This document shows, one piece after another, positions 1-8,237 of a DNA stretch of 64,000 bases. A program made the translations under genes and the position numbers. This stretch comes from Hyphomicrobiales bacterium. Lineage in GTDB: Bacteria > Pseudomonadota > Alphaproteobacteria > Rhizobiales > Rhizobiaceae. The notes under the pieces are model-generated. The model saw nothing but the letters and a program-made list of their open reading frames with translations, was not told the origin of the DNA and searched no databases. Each line of letters begins with the position of its first letter. Position 1 is the first letter of the stretch. The stretch is taken from assembly GCA_900469955.1 (NCBI GenBank), contig UBYX01000021.1, positions 56,031-120,030 on the forward strand, given 5' to 3'.

Positions 1-716
1 TGCTGCGGCGGGATACCGAGGCCGAAAAGCGAACTCTTGCGGCTGGTGACCCAGCGGATCAGAGGTTTCTCGAAGAGAGGAGCGATCTTCTGGTCGAAGA
101 ATTGCCGCTGCTCGTGCAAGGAGCGGGCATTTGCCATCTCGGTAAGGTCGGTTCCATGCAGGCGGGCAATCAGATGGCCGGCGCCGATGAAACGGCCGAG
201 CAGGCCCGTCCTGTAGATGTTGCGGTTGAAGACGCCGATGCGGCGGCGACCCGACAGAGACCGCTTCTCCCAGTAAGTGCGTGTGGCGGTATCGAGGTGC
301 GGCGCGACGAATTTGTCGTAGCTCTTGCTGTTCGATCGAACGCCGTCCATGCCGAAGTGACGTACGACGTCTCCGTGGCCCGGCAAATGACGGAAGGCCG
401 CGAGCTTCAGGCGGTTCAAGGCGACGTGATGCGGGTTAAGATCGACCACATCGATCTTCTTCGGCGCACGGGATAGATAGGCGAGCATATTGCAGCCCCC
501 CGAACCGATTGTGACGATCGAGTGCCCTTCGGCCAGTTCCATCGCCGTCATGTCGACGTCCGGATCTTCCCAGATCTGCGGATAAACGAGACCGGAAAAC
601 AGCAGCCCGAAAAGCCTCTCCGAAAAACCCTGTCGCGAAAGTGCTTTATGCTGCAGAAGCGCATCCTTGAGCTTCTTATTTTTCCGAAAACCGGCTTCCT
701 GAGCAATATCCGCCAT
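1..716 (-). CDS. btaA: S-adenosylmethionine:diacylglycerol 3-amino-3-carboxypropyl transferase (BtaA), 5' part
   Basis: Reading the minus strand from the ATG at 716 gives 238 codons without a stop before the window edge, so the C-terminal part is missing. The product matches the DUF3419/BtaA family, which moves the 3-amino-3-carboxypropyl group of SAM onto diacylglycerol, the first step of betaine lipid (DGTS) synthesis at the inner membrane. Visible marks are the start MADIAQEAGF, a SAM-binding GSGGCN at residues 71-76 and VDLNP at 91-95. In rhizobia btaB, the N-methyltransferase, normally follows and would lie outside the window to the left. The family is known to be induced by phosphate starvation, but I found no convincing Pho box in the 163 bases upstream. 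Confidence 0.9.
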   Translation of the reverse strand, partial: MADIAQEAGFRKNKKLKDALLQHKALSRQGFSERLFGLLFSGLVYPQIWEDPDVDMTAMELAEGHSIVTIGSGGCNMLAYLSRAPKKIDVVDLNPHHVALNRLKLAAFRHLPGHGDVVRHFGMDGVRSNSKSYDKFVAPHLDTATRTYWEKRSLSGRRRIGVFNRNIYRTGLLGRFIGAGHLIARLHGTDLTEMANARSLHEQRQFFDQKIAPLFEKPLIRWVTSRKSSLFGLGIPPQ

Positions 717-879
717 AATCGAGTCCCGCCTAGTCCAGAGTTGCAGGGCGTGTAGCCCGATCGTGCAACAGATTGATGACGCGGCCTGTGCCGAATTCCA
801 GAACACGACTTGCGTGACCCGAAACCGCTTCCTTGAAGGCGAGAATCCTGATTGCATGCACGCGGCAGCGAAGGGAGCC

Positions 880-2223
880 ATGCGATTGTTGAACCGGATT
901 GTGAAGGTCTGTTCTGGTGCCGTTTTGGTTGGCCTCATCGGCGTCGCGGCTTGGCTCTACTTTATTCCACCGGAGCTGTTGAGAGTTGGCAGTGGCTATG
1001 CGGCCAAGATTGTCTGTTCGAATGTCTTCATTGCCGGGCGGGACGCGGAGGAAGTGCTCGCGGTCGACGTCCAGGCGCCGGGTCACCCGTTGCTCAGGCT
1101 GATGCACGTTTCCGTCGATCGGAACGGGAAACGCGTCCATGCGGCGCTGCTCGGGGTCCTTGCCGGCAACGACGCAGTCCATCGCGACGGCTTAGGATGT
1201 ACCGTCACTCCCAATGGTGAAACGTTGCCTGGAGTGGAAACGGCATCGAATGCGCAGACGCCGGTCGACGAGACTGCGCTTTGGCCGGAGGGCGGAAAAG
1301 CTGAATCCCATCCGGAAGTTGCGGCGCTTCTTTCACGTGATGATCTCGCTGGATCCGGCATGCGGGCGGTGGTTATCGTGAAGGGTGGCCGCATCGTGGG
1401 AGAGGCCTATTCCGCCGGGTTCTCGAAGGACACGCCGCTTCTCGGCTGGTCGATGACCAAGACGGTCACCGCAGCGATCATCGGCACGATGATTCGGGAC
1501 GGTCGGCTGTCGGCGGGTGATAAAACCCTCTTCCCGCAATGGCAGAACGATCAGCGGGCCGATATCAGCCTCGCCGATCTCCTGGCGATGGAAAGCGGTC
1601 TTGCGTTCAACGAGAACTACGGCACTGTCGCGGATGTCACTCGCATGCTCTATCTCGAGAGAGATATGGCAAACTTCGCCGCCGATCAGCCGCTTGAGGC
1701 CGATCCGGGTACCCGCTTCAACTATTCCTCCGGCACGGGCGTGTTGCTTTCCCGGATTTGGATGAGCCGATTGGAAGACAAGGCGGCGCTTGCCTATCCG
1801 CGAAAAGCGCTGTTCGAACCGTTGGGAATGGCGAGCGCGGTACTGGAGGTCGATGCCGCCGGTACTTTCGTCGGCAGTTCATACATGTACGCGACCGCGC
1901 GGGATTGGGCGCGAATGGGGCTGCTGCTGGCGCGGGACGGCGTCTGGAACGGCAACCGGATTCTGCCGGAAGGCTTCGCAGAAGCCATGCGCCAGCCGAA
2001 CCGGACCGCCAATGGCCGCTATTCCATGATGCAAACCTGGCTGCCGCCGGTTGCAAGCAAGGGCCTGCCTGCCGGCACATTCATCCTGGACGGCCATGAC
2101 GGACAAAACATCATCGTCATTCCCTCGCTCGACCTCGTGGTCGTGCGGCTTGGCCTGACGCCGGAGCGCTACGATCCGTCGATGCTTGTCGCCGAGATTG
2201 TGAAGGTGACAGCGGCGCCCTGA
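880..2223 (+). CDS. Serine hydrolase of the beta-lactamase/penicillin-binding (class C-like) family
   Basis: A 447-residue protein with an N-terminal membrane anchor or uncleaved signal (about residues 11-28) and a C-terminal class C beta-lactamase-type domain. The catalytic triad motifs are visible: SMTK at 191-194, YSS at 282-284, and HDG near the C-terminus in place of KTG. Such proteins are periplasmic esterases, D-amino-acid amidases or PBP-like enzymes, and the substrate cannot be read from sequence. The start at 880 is preferred over in-frame starts at 763 and 856 because GAAGGGA lies just upstream and the hydrophobic segment follows directly. The gene is divergent from btaA and convergent with the lytic transglycosylase gene at 2241. 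Confidence 0.85.
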   Translation: MRLLNRIVKVCSGAVLVGLIGVAAWLYFIPPELLRVGSGYAAKIVCSNVFIAGRDAEEVLAVDVQAPGHPLLRLMHVSVDRNGKRVHAALLGVLAGNDAVHRDGLGCTVTPNGETLPGVETASNAQTPVDETALWPEGGKAESHPEVAALLSRDDLAGSGMRAVVIVKGGRIVGEAYSAGFSKDTPLLGWSMTKTVTAAIIGTMIRDGRLSAGDKTLFPQWQNDQRADISLADLLAMESGLAFNENYGTVADVTRMLYLERDMANFAADQPLEADPGTRFNYSSGTGVLLSRIWMSRLEDKAALAYPRKALFEPLGMASAVLEVDAAGTFVGSSYMYATARDWARMGLLLARDGVWNGNRILPEGFAEAMRQPNRTANGRYSMMQTWLPPVASKGLPAGTFILDGHDGQNIIVIPSLDLVVVRLGLTPERYDPSMLVAEIVKVTAAP

Positions 2224-2240
2224 GGCGCCGTCAACTGCTG

Positions 2241-3362
2241 CTATTTCTCAAGGACGTGCAGCATGTCCTTGCGCTTGGCATCATAGTAATAACCGCGCGC
2301 ATAGAGCTTGATGGCGTTGTCGTTCTTGTTGTCGGCTACGAGCCAGGCGCCACGCAGATATTTGATCGCGTATTTGAGGTTCGTCTCGGCGTCGAGCAGG
2401 CCCGAGGCAGGCCCTTCGTATCCCATGGACCTGGCGGTAGAGTATTTGATCTGCATGAGACCCCAGTAGCCGTTCTTGTGGTAGGCCTTGGGATCGTATT
2501 TGCTTTCACGGTGCACAACACGGTGCACCAGCGATTCCGGCACACCGTACAGTCCTGCATAACGCTTGATGAGCTTGCTCAAATCCGCAGGCGCCGCGGC
2601 AGCGGTGGTCGGCAGCGGATCGCCGGGTGCCGGCGGGAATTCCATCGCGGAAAGTGCGGCGACGGCCTTCGGCTGAGCGGCATAGGCAAGCGTCGACGTG
2701 TCCGGGCGTTGCGGGCGCGGTGTGGGGACGACGGACTGCAGCGCCACCATGTCGGGTGTCAGCTCCGGCTCGTCCAATGCAATCGCCTGGGCTGCGGCCG
2801 GCTGGATCTTGCCTTCCGAAACGGCGGTGGCGACGGTCGGGGCGACCAGACGTCCGCCCTTGGAGGAGGCGAGAATCGTCGACGTCGCGGGAACGGTTGG
2901 CGCCGCGGGCGGCGTTGCTGCCACAAGGGTCGAGGTGGTCTTGGCGGGCATTGCCGTCGCTACAGCGCTCTGGGCGGGTACCAGGGCAACGAATGGCGCC
3001 ATTGTTGCAGATGCCATCGCTACAGTCTGGACCGAGGCAGCTTCGGCGGCCGTCGGAACAGGAACCGGAAGTCTCGACGTCTTTGCGAGCGCGACGGTGG
3101 GCTGCGCGCCCGGAGCACCCGGAAGCTGGGCTGCCGCCGTCTGCGTCTGCTGACTGACCGGCAGATCCGATCTGTACTGGACAGTCAACTGTCCGTCCGC
3201 GGATGCTGTCTGGACGGAACCGGCGACCGCGGTATTCGTCGGCGTTTGCGTCTGAGTCGCGGCGAGTTTCTGTTCACGCTCAACGCTTGAACACGAAGCG
3301 AGAACCGAAGACATGGCGCAGGCCACAGCCGTTCCACGGCCGAGAAATCTGATTATCGCCAT
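2241..3362 (-). CDS. Lipoprotein lytic transglycosylase (SLT domain) with a long low-complexity spacer
   Basis: 373 residues. A short signal peptide ends in a lipobox (LASC, Cys24), so the protein is predicted to be lipid-anchored. Residues of about 30-260 are a low-complexity spacer rich in Ala, Thr, Pro and Val, and the last ~110 residues are a lysozyme-like SLT domain. The likely catalytic Glu is E286 (HRESKYDP), followed by GLMQIK and YARGYYY. It would cleave peptidoglycan glycan strands to 1,6-anhydro products. The spacer presumably lets the enzyme reach the wall from its membrane anchor. A second, shorter SLT protein is encoded at 7525. No partner gene is adjacent on the same strand. 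Confidence 0.85.
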   Translation of the reverse strand: MAIIRFLGRGTAVACAMSSVLASCSSVEREQKLAATQTQTPTNTAVAGSVQTASADGQLTVQYRSDLPVSQQTQTAAAQLPGAPGAQPTVALAKTSRLPVPVPTAAEAASVQTVAMASATMAPFVALVPAQSAVATAMPAKTTSTLVAATPPAAPTVPATSTILASSKGGRLVAPTVATAVSEGKIQPAAAQAIALDEPELTPDMVALQSVVPTPRPQRPDTSTLAYAAQPKAVAALSAMEFPPAPGDPLPTTAAAAPADLSKLIKRYAGLYGVPESLVHRVVHRESKYDPKAYHKNGYWGLMQIKYSTARSMGYEGPASGLLDAETNLKYAIKYLRGAWLVADNKNDNAIKLYARGYYYDAKRKDMLHVLEK

Positions 3363-3462
3363 TGGGTTGCTTTCATGAATATGGTTACCCCAGCCCGCCG
3401 AACCACTATCGAATGGGTGGTTTAATTAACCTATTGGGCAGCGTCCGGCAAGACAGTGAGAC

Positions 3463-4098
3463 CTACGCGGCGATCCGGCGATAACCGGCCGTGACCGCAC
3501 GCCGCGATATGAATCGCGTCTGGGGCTTGCGTGCGGCTTGGTTGATGTTTGCGGCGTTGCGTTTACGGCCGAGCACGCGGCGGGGCAACAGCACGTGGAC
3601 AGTGCCTCCGATCATCATGCAGACGACAAAGATCGCCTGCATTTCGAGAAGCTGAAGCAGAATCGGGGTTTTGAGGTCGACGAACTGCGCAAGTATGGCG
3701 GCGAGCACCAGTGCATAACGAAGACTGAATGCGGATTGACTGAAGAGACAGCCGAAAATCCGCGCGTGGCGGCATTCCGGCAGATTGTCGTTGTCGGCTA
3801 TGGGGCCGGCGATTTTCGGGTCCTGATAGGACCACAATATGTAGATCATCAGATAGCCAAGGCCGGCCCAGGAAATCGTCTCCATCAGCCGCGGGGCATA
3901 AAGAGCCACAAGGGCAATCGGTACACTTGCCAGCATCAATGCCGTCGTCAGCCCAAGCGCCAGGCCGGGCAGGGTGGCGACCGCGGTGCGGCGGCCGCGC
4001 TGGAGCGAGAAGCTGGCGGTAAGGCAAGCAAGAGGGCTCGGGAGGAGGACGAAAAAGATCGCGGTCGCGGCAAAAGCGAGCCAGATATCAGCCGTCAT
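3463..4098 (-). CDS. LysE/RhtB-family amino-acid exporter-like membrane protein
   Basis: 211 residues from the ATG at 4098, which has a good ribosome site (GGGAGGA). An upstream in-frame start at 4134 lacks one. The protein has about five or six hydrophobic segments and the LysE/RhtB-type N-terminus, where a first membrane helix ends in LPSPLACLTAS and is followed by a basic loop (RGRRTAV). Family members export amino acids or related small molecules. The C-terminal ~35 residues are basic and probably cytoplasmic. It lies between the lytic transglycosylase and pfp, all on the minus strand, with gaps of 46-100 bases. Substrate unknown, and the family call is moderately sure. Confidence 0.6.
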   Translation of the reverse strand: MTADIWLAFAATAIFFVLLPSPLACLTASFSLQRGRRTAVATLPGLALGLTTALMLASVPIALVALYAPRLMETISWAGLGYLMIYILWSYQDPKIAGPIADNDNLPECRHARIFGCLFSQSAFSLRYALVLAAILAQFVDLKTPILLQLLEMQAIFVVCMMIGGTVHVLLPRRVLGRKRNAANINQAARKPQTRFISRRAVTAGYRRIAA

Positions 4099-4144
4099 TG
4101 CATTTCCTCCCGAACGCCCGAGGACGCTCGTCAATCGTCTTGTA

Positions 4145-5356
4145 TCACGCAGCTTCGAAGGGCTGGCCGATATGGTCCATCACTTCGCCGAACCATTTTG
4201 CCGTCAGATCGAAATGTTTTCCACCCTTGATTCTCGGAAATTCGATCGTCCGCAATTTTCCGTTCTGGTCTTCGTCGTGGCCGGTCACGCCTGAAACCTT
4301 GTTAAGGGCACTTTCTACCGCCAGATCGACCATGCCTTTGATCAGCATCAAATCAGCGGCATTGGCAGGCGCCGAACGAGCGAAATAACCGGATTTCTGC
4401 ACCATGGAGCGATCGGCGCCGAGAAGGGCGGCGAACTGCTTCTGAAACCAGTTGCCGACATTGATCGTGTCGATCTTCACATGACCGAAGGCGTCACGCT
4501 TGACCGTCTCGCCTGCGGCTTCCCGCTCGGCGACGATCGCGTCCAAACAGGCTCCTTCCGAAACGAAAAGGGTCACGAAGCCGCGCCTGTCCATTATGTC
4601 CTTCAATCTACCAGCTTCCTTCTCGATGTCGAAGGCCATTTCAGGAAGATAGATGCCATCGATGTTCTTCAACTCCGAGTTCATCATCAGGCCTTCGACA
4701 TATTCATTGCCTCCGGTCTTCTGGATATAGGCGCGCGCGGTGGCGGCGGTAAGCCAGCCGCAATGACGCCCCATCACTTCGTGGATCACAAGTGTGCGAG
4801 GAGCCGCGCTCTGTTCGTTCGAAACGTGGTCGAAGAAATGCGCCCCGACCTCCGCAGCCGTCCAGGCACCGAGCGATTGACGGATCGGCACCACATCATT
4901 GTCGACCGTCTTCGGCAACCCGACCACTGTCAGGTTATAGCCGTTGGCGCCGAGATAGGCGGCGAGGTCTGCTGCGGTGGTGTTGGTGTCGTCGCCGCCG
5001 ATAGTGTGCAGGATGGTGATGCCGTCGGAGGCAAGGCGCTCTGCGGCGATGCGGAGCGGATTTTCGCCTTCCTTGACCAGGCCGCGTTTGACGCAATCGG
5101 CGGCGTTTGTCAGCTTGACGCGGCTGTTGCCGATCGGTGAGCCGCCGTAGCGATGCAACAGATGGGCCTTCTCCCGCATATCGGCCGTGATGCCGATGCG
5201 GTCGCCCAGGAGTACGCCCTGGTATCCCGAGCGGTAGGCGACCATTTCGATCTCCGGCGCGATGTCGTTGTAACGCTCGATCAGTCCGCCCACGGCGGAC
5301 GAAAGGCAGGGCGCAAGGCCTCCGGCGGTCAACATCGCTACTTTCTGTTTGGCCAT
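4145..5356 (-). CDS. pfp: Pyrophosphate-dependent 6-phosphofructokinase
   Basis: 403 residues. It interconverts fructose 6-phosphate and fructose 1,6-bisphosphate using PPi, a reversible glycolytic/gluconeogenic step in the cytoplasm. The PFK fold signatures are present: an N-terminal TAGGLAPC loop, GGDDTNT at 120-126, PKTVDND at 148-154 and MGRHCGW further on. The second Asp of GGDD (D123), where ATP-dependent enzymes have Gly, and the Lys of PKTVDND mark PPi specificity in this family. The ATG is preceded by an excellent Shine-Dalgarno (AAGGAGG). It is transcribed away from the J-domain gene, from a 427-base intergenic region. Confidence 0.93.
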   Translation of the reverse strand: MAKQKVAMLTAGGLAPCLSSAVGGLIERYNDIAPEIEMVAYRSGYQGVLLGDRIGITADMREKAHLLHRYGGSPIGNSRVKLTNAADCVKRGLVKEGENPLRIAAERLASDGITILHTIGGDDTNTTAADLAAYLGANGYNLTVVGLPKTVDNDVVPIRQSLGAWTAAEVGAHFFDHVSNEQSAAPRTLVIHEVMGRHCGWLTAATARAYIQKTGGNEYVEGLMMNSELKNIDGIYLPEMAFDIEKEAGRLKDIMDRRGFVTLFVSEGACLDAIVAEREAAGETVKRDAFGHVKIDTINVGNWFQKQFAALLGADRSMVQKSGYFARSAPANAADLMLIKGMVDLAVESALNKVSGVTGHDEDQNGKLRTIEFPRIKGGKHFDLTAKWFGEVMDHIGQPFEAA

Positions 5357-5783
5357 CGATCCTCCTTGACGCGCACAGTCGCGTACAGTTCAAAACCGCC
5401 CGAATGGATGCGACAGAGACGGGCACCTGTAAAGTGAATTTCTCAAGAAAATCCGGACTTTCGTCCAAAGTGACCGAGAAGGCGACAGCAGGCGCTGATA
5501 TAATCGTTTCAACTCCGACAGCCTCCCCGGCGTGGCTGTGGAAAAGCAAACCACTTTAACGGCCTGTAGCATTCGTGCCGGAGCGACGCGAACTGTCGCC
5601 CCCCGAAAAAAGCTCCCAAATCGTCTCCGCGACTACCGGCGCGCAGGCCAGTCGATCAGCCAGACGGACCAGGTAAAGCGGCCGTGAACGGCGGTGATTG
5701 TTCGGAAAACATGAACATAGTTTAATCTGAGATGGGCCGCCCGCTGCCTTGCAATCATTGGGATAATCTGGTCCATTGGGGCA
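5357..5783. other. Intergenic region between divergent pfp and J-domain genes
   Basis: 427 bases with no gene I can support. Short minus-strand open frames here have no recognisable product. A possible promoter for the rightward gene is TTGTTC (5698-5703), a 17-base spacer and TTTAAT (5721-5726). It overlaps the inverted pair TGTTC/GAACA (5699-5703 and 5713-5717). This is weak evidence. The pfp promoter could not be placed. Confidence 0.3.
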
Positions 5784-6527
5784 ATGATATTCGATTTTGC
5801 CTGCCTCCAAATTTCCTCCCTCTGGGACCGGCTCCTCGGCGCAATTGGCGACGCGGCTGGCGGTGTGTTGGGCCGCATGGTGGAGGCCGTTCGGACGGTT
5901 TTCGAGGGCGATCCGGAAACCCGCCGGCAGGTTTCCTTCTCGGTCGCGATCATCGCTCTGTCTGCAAAGATGGCGAAGGCCGACGGGATCGTCAGCGAAT
6001 CCGAGGTGAAGGCTTTTCAGCAGATCTTCGATTTCCCCGATGAAGAGGCACGGAACGTAGCGCGTCTCTATAATCTCGCGCGCCAGGATGTTGCGGGTTA
6101 TGAAGCCTATGCGCTGAAGCTCGCGGGCCTCTGCAGTCCCGGAGCCGGCGACAACTGCCCGATGCTGGAAAACGTGGTCGATGGCCTATTTCACATCGCC
6201 AAGGCGGACGGTCTCGTGCACGAGGACGAGCTGATCTTCCTCGGACGCATTGCCGAAATTTTCCATATCAACGAGGAGCATTTCCGCCGCATCATGGCGC
6301 GTCATGTGCATCTCGATGGAGCGGATCCCTACCTTGTGCTGGGCGTTTCGCCGCAGGACGATTTCTCGAAGATCCGCAAGCAGTACCGATTGCTGGTTTC
6401 CGAACATCACCCGGATCGGCTTATTGCACGCGGCGTCCCTGTCGCCCTCCACACTGCGGCCAACGAACGCATGGCTGCCTTGAACGCCGCTTACGCCGCG
6501 ATTTCGAAAGAGCGCCGCGCTGCATGA
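5784..6527 (+). CDS. TerB-like and J-domain co-chaperone (DjlA-like)
   Basis: 247 residues. An N-terminal segment of ~45 residues with a mildly hydrophobic, glycine-rich stretch is followed by a TerB/DjlA-type helical domain (about 47-172, with two AKADG repeats) and a C-terminal J domain (about 181-245) bearing HPD at 209-211, the DnaK-stimulating motif. The order TerB then J is that of DjlA, a membrane-anchored DnaK co-chaperone. Here the N-terminal segment is not a convincing transmembrane helix, so the location is uncertain. The gene overlaps the amidase gene start by four bases (ATGA), so the two are probably translated together. The start at 5784 has a GGGG ribosome site, but alternatives inside are possible. 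Confidence 0.8.
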   Translation: MIFDFACLQISSLWDRLLGAIGDAAGGVLGRMVEAVRTVFEGDPETRRQVSFSVAIIALSAKMAKADGIVSESEVKAFQQIFDFPDEEARNVARLYNLARQDVAGYEAYALKLAGLCSPGAGDNCPMLENVVDGLFHIAKADGLVHEDELIFLGRIAEIFHINEEHFRRIMARHVHLDGADPYLVLGVSPQDDFSKIRKQYRLLVSEHHPDRLIARGVPVALHTAANERMAALNAAYAAISKERRAA

Positions 6528-7291
6528 CGGTTTTTGCCGCCGATTATCCCGGCGCTTCGGTGGACCCTTCTCCCAATCACGGTGAGCGCTCGAACGGGCG
6601 CAAGCCCGATTTGATCGTCCTGCACTATACGGGAATGCCCAGCGCCGATCAGGCGCTTTCCTGGCTCTGCAACGAAGAGAGCCAGGTTTCCAGCCACTAT
6701 TTCGTCCATGAGGACGGGCGGATTGTCCAGCTCGTGCCGGAAGGGCGCCGCGCCTGGCACGCCGGCAAAAGTTCCTGGGCCGGCGAAACCGACATCAACT
6801 CCTGTTCAATCGGAATAGAGATCGCCAATCCCGGACATCCGGGTGGTCTCCCAGACTTTCCGGACGCACAAATCAAATCGGTCGGCGATTTGTGTCTCAA
6901 TTGTGGCGAAAGGTGGGGCATCCCGCCTGAAAGGGTTCTCGGTCACTCGGACGTAGCCCCGATCCGCAAGGTCGATCCGGGGGAAAATTTTCCCTGGGAA
7001 AAATTGCATATTGACGGCGTGGGGCATTGGATCGATCCGACGCAAATCAGTGGAGGGCGCTTCTTTCAGTATGGAGAGAGTGGTCAACCGGTAGAGGCGC
7101 TCCAATCCATGCTGTCCATATATGGATATGCTATTGAAATTACGGGGAACTTTTGTGATCGAACGAAAGGTGTCGTGGAAGCGTTCCAACGACATTTCAG
7201 ACCGCGGCTCGTGGATGGTATTGCTGATTTTTCAACGATCGACACCTTGCATCGGCTGCTGACGTCATTGCCGAAATATCGTCGCCCGTAG
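6524..7291 (+). CDS. N-acetylmuramoyl-L-alanine amidase (Amidase_2 with C-terminal peptidoglycan-binding domain)
   Basis: 255 residues. The Amidase_2 domain (about 25-160) carries the expected zinc ligands: H34 (VLHYTG), H141 (LGHSDVAP) and D151 (KVDPGE). A PG_binding_1-like helical domain follows (about 188-250, beginning YGESGQPV). It has the AmiD/AmpD arrangement and would split the amide between MurNAc and the stem peptide. No signal peptide is visible, so it may act on recycled anhydro-muropeptides in the cytoplasm like AmpD, or be exported by another route. Its start overlaps the stop of the J-domain gene. A lytic transglycosylase gene follows 233 bases downstream. Confidence 0.88.
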   Translation: MTVFAADYPGASVDPSPNHGERSNGRKPDLIVLHYTGMPSADQALSWLCNEESQVSSHYFVHEDGRIVQLVPEGRRAWHAGKSSWAGETDINSCSIGIEIANPGHPGGLPDFPDAQIKSVGDLCLNCGERWGIPPERVLGHSDVAPIRKVDPGENFPWEKLHIDGVGHWIDPTQISGGRFFQYGESGQPVEALQSMLSIYGYAIEITGNFCDRTKGVVEAFQRHFRPRLVDGIADFSTIDTLHRLLTSLPKYRRP

Positions 7292-7524
7292 AGGCGATGA
7301 TTGGATCTCAAATGACCGGTTTAAGCAAAAATATTGCGCCGCCACATCATTTCCTCATTAGGTCTTTCTAAAGGACGGGCTAACGCAGCCACCATGTTGG
7401 ACGGGGGTTGCAGAGATAAACGATAGGTCATCGTGAAGCGCCGCGCCGTCTATCCGGCGACGCGGTGAGGGGGTCTGCGTATTTGACGCCGGCGAGCCTA
7501 TTAGTCCGGAGAGAAACTAACGGA

Positions 7525-8169
7525 ATGAAAAAACTGGCTGTTATAGCCGCGGCGGGCCTGGCCATGGTCGTCGCGGGATCCGAATTCGTGCGTGCTGAAG
7601 ACGCCGACAAGGCTACCGTCTACACCAAACCGCTCATCATTCCCTGGGAAACACGCGAGACAGGCTTTGCCGCGCCTACCGACGTTGCAAAGCGTCTCGT
7701 TCGGCAGCTTCACTACTCGAAAATCATCGAGAAATATGCAACCGAGTACGGCGTTCCAGTTGAATTGGCCAATGCGGTGGTCCAGATCGAAAGCAATTTC
7801 CGCCCCACCGTAAAGGGCAAGGCCGGCGAGATTGGCCTCATGCAGATCAAGCCCGCAACGGCGAGGTTGATGGGGTACAAGGGGCCGAACTATGGTCTTT
7901 ACGATCCCGAGACGAACATCCGCTTTGGAATGAAATACCTTTCCGGAGCGCACGAGCGTGGCGGCGGCAAGGTCTGCGGGACGATCCTGAAATACAATGC
8001 AGGTCATGCCGCCAAACGCATGAACCCCGTCTCCAAGCGTTACTGCGATAAAGTGCTCGCGGTTATCGATGCCACCAAGCAGCCGGTCATGCAGCCGCAA
8101 ATAGCCGACACTGCGGAATTCGATTTCGCCTCGAACCTCATCCGGACGACGACACCTCTGGTATTTTGA
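7525..8169 (+). CDS. Periplasmic lytic transglycosylase (SLT domain)
   Basis: 214 residues, using the ATG at 7525 because a classical signal peptide (MKKLAVIAAAGLAMVVAGS, cleavage near residue 24) starts there. An in-frame upstream start at 7465 would bury it. The SLT domain spans about 65-175: likely catalytic E89 (QIESNF), GLMQIKPATA and the late motif LKYNAGH. It would be a soluble or periplasmic enzyme cutting glycan strands. The following FAD-oxidase frame opens before this gene's stop, but the oxidase's likely start lies 68 bases after it. The 233 bases upstream contain a GC-rich hairpin around 7442-7467, and I could not place a promoter. Confidence 0.88.
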   Translation: MKKLAVIAAAGLAMVVAGSEFVRAEDADKATVYTKPLIIPWETRETGFAAPTDVAKRLVRQLHYSKIIEKYATEYGVPVELANAVVQIESNFRPTVKGKAGEIGLMQIKPATARLMGYKGPNYGLYDPETNIRFGMKYLSGAHERGGGKVCGTILKYNAGHAAKRMNPVSKRYCDKVLAVIDATKQPVMQPQIADTAEFDFASNLIRTTTPLVF

Positions 8170-8237
8170 TTCCGGAAATGGCTAGAAGTGCCTTTAAGAA
8201 AAGGGCATTTCAGCTAAAGGAATCGAAAGGGCAGAGC

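Noticed and set aside
717..879. Pho box expected upstream of btaA
   Set aside because: No pair of CTGTCAT-like half-sites with the right spacing could be found, so regulation by PhoB is not claimed.
5556..5810. 84-codon minus-strand frame between pfp and the J-domain gene
   Set aside because: It overlaps the J-domain gene start and has no recognisable product or ribosome site.
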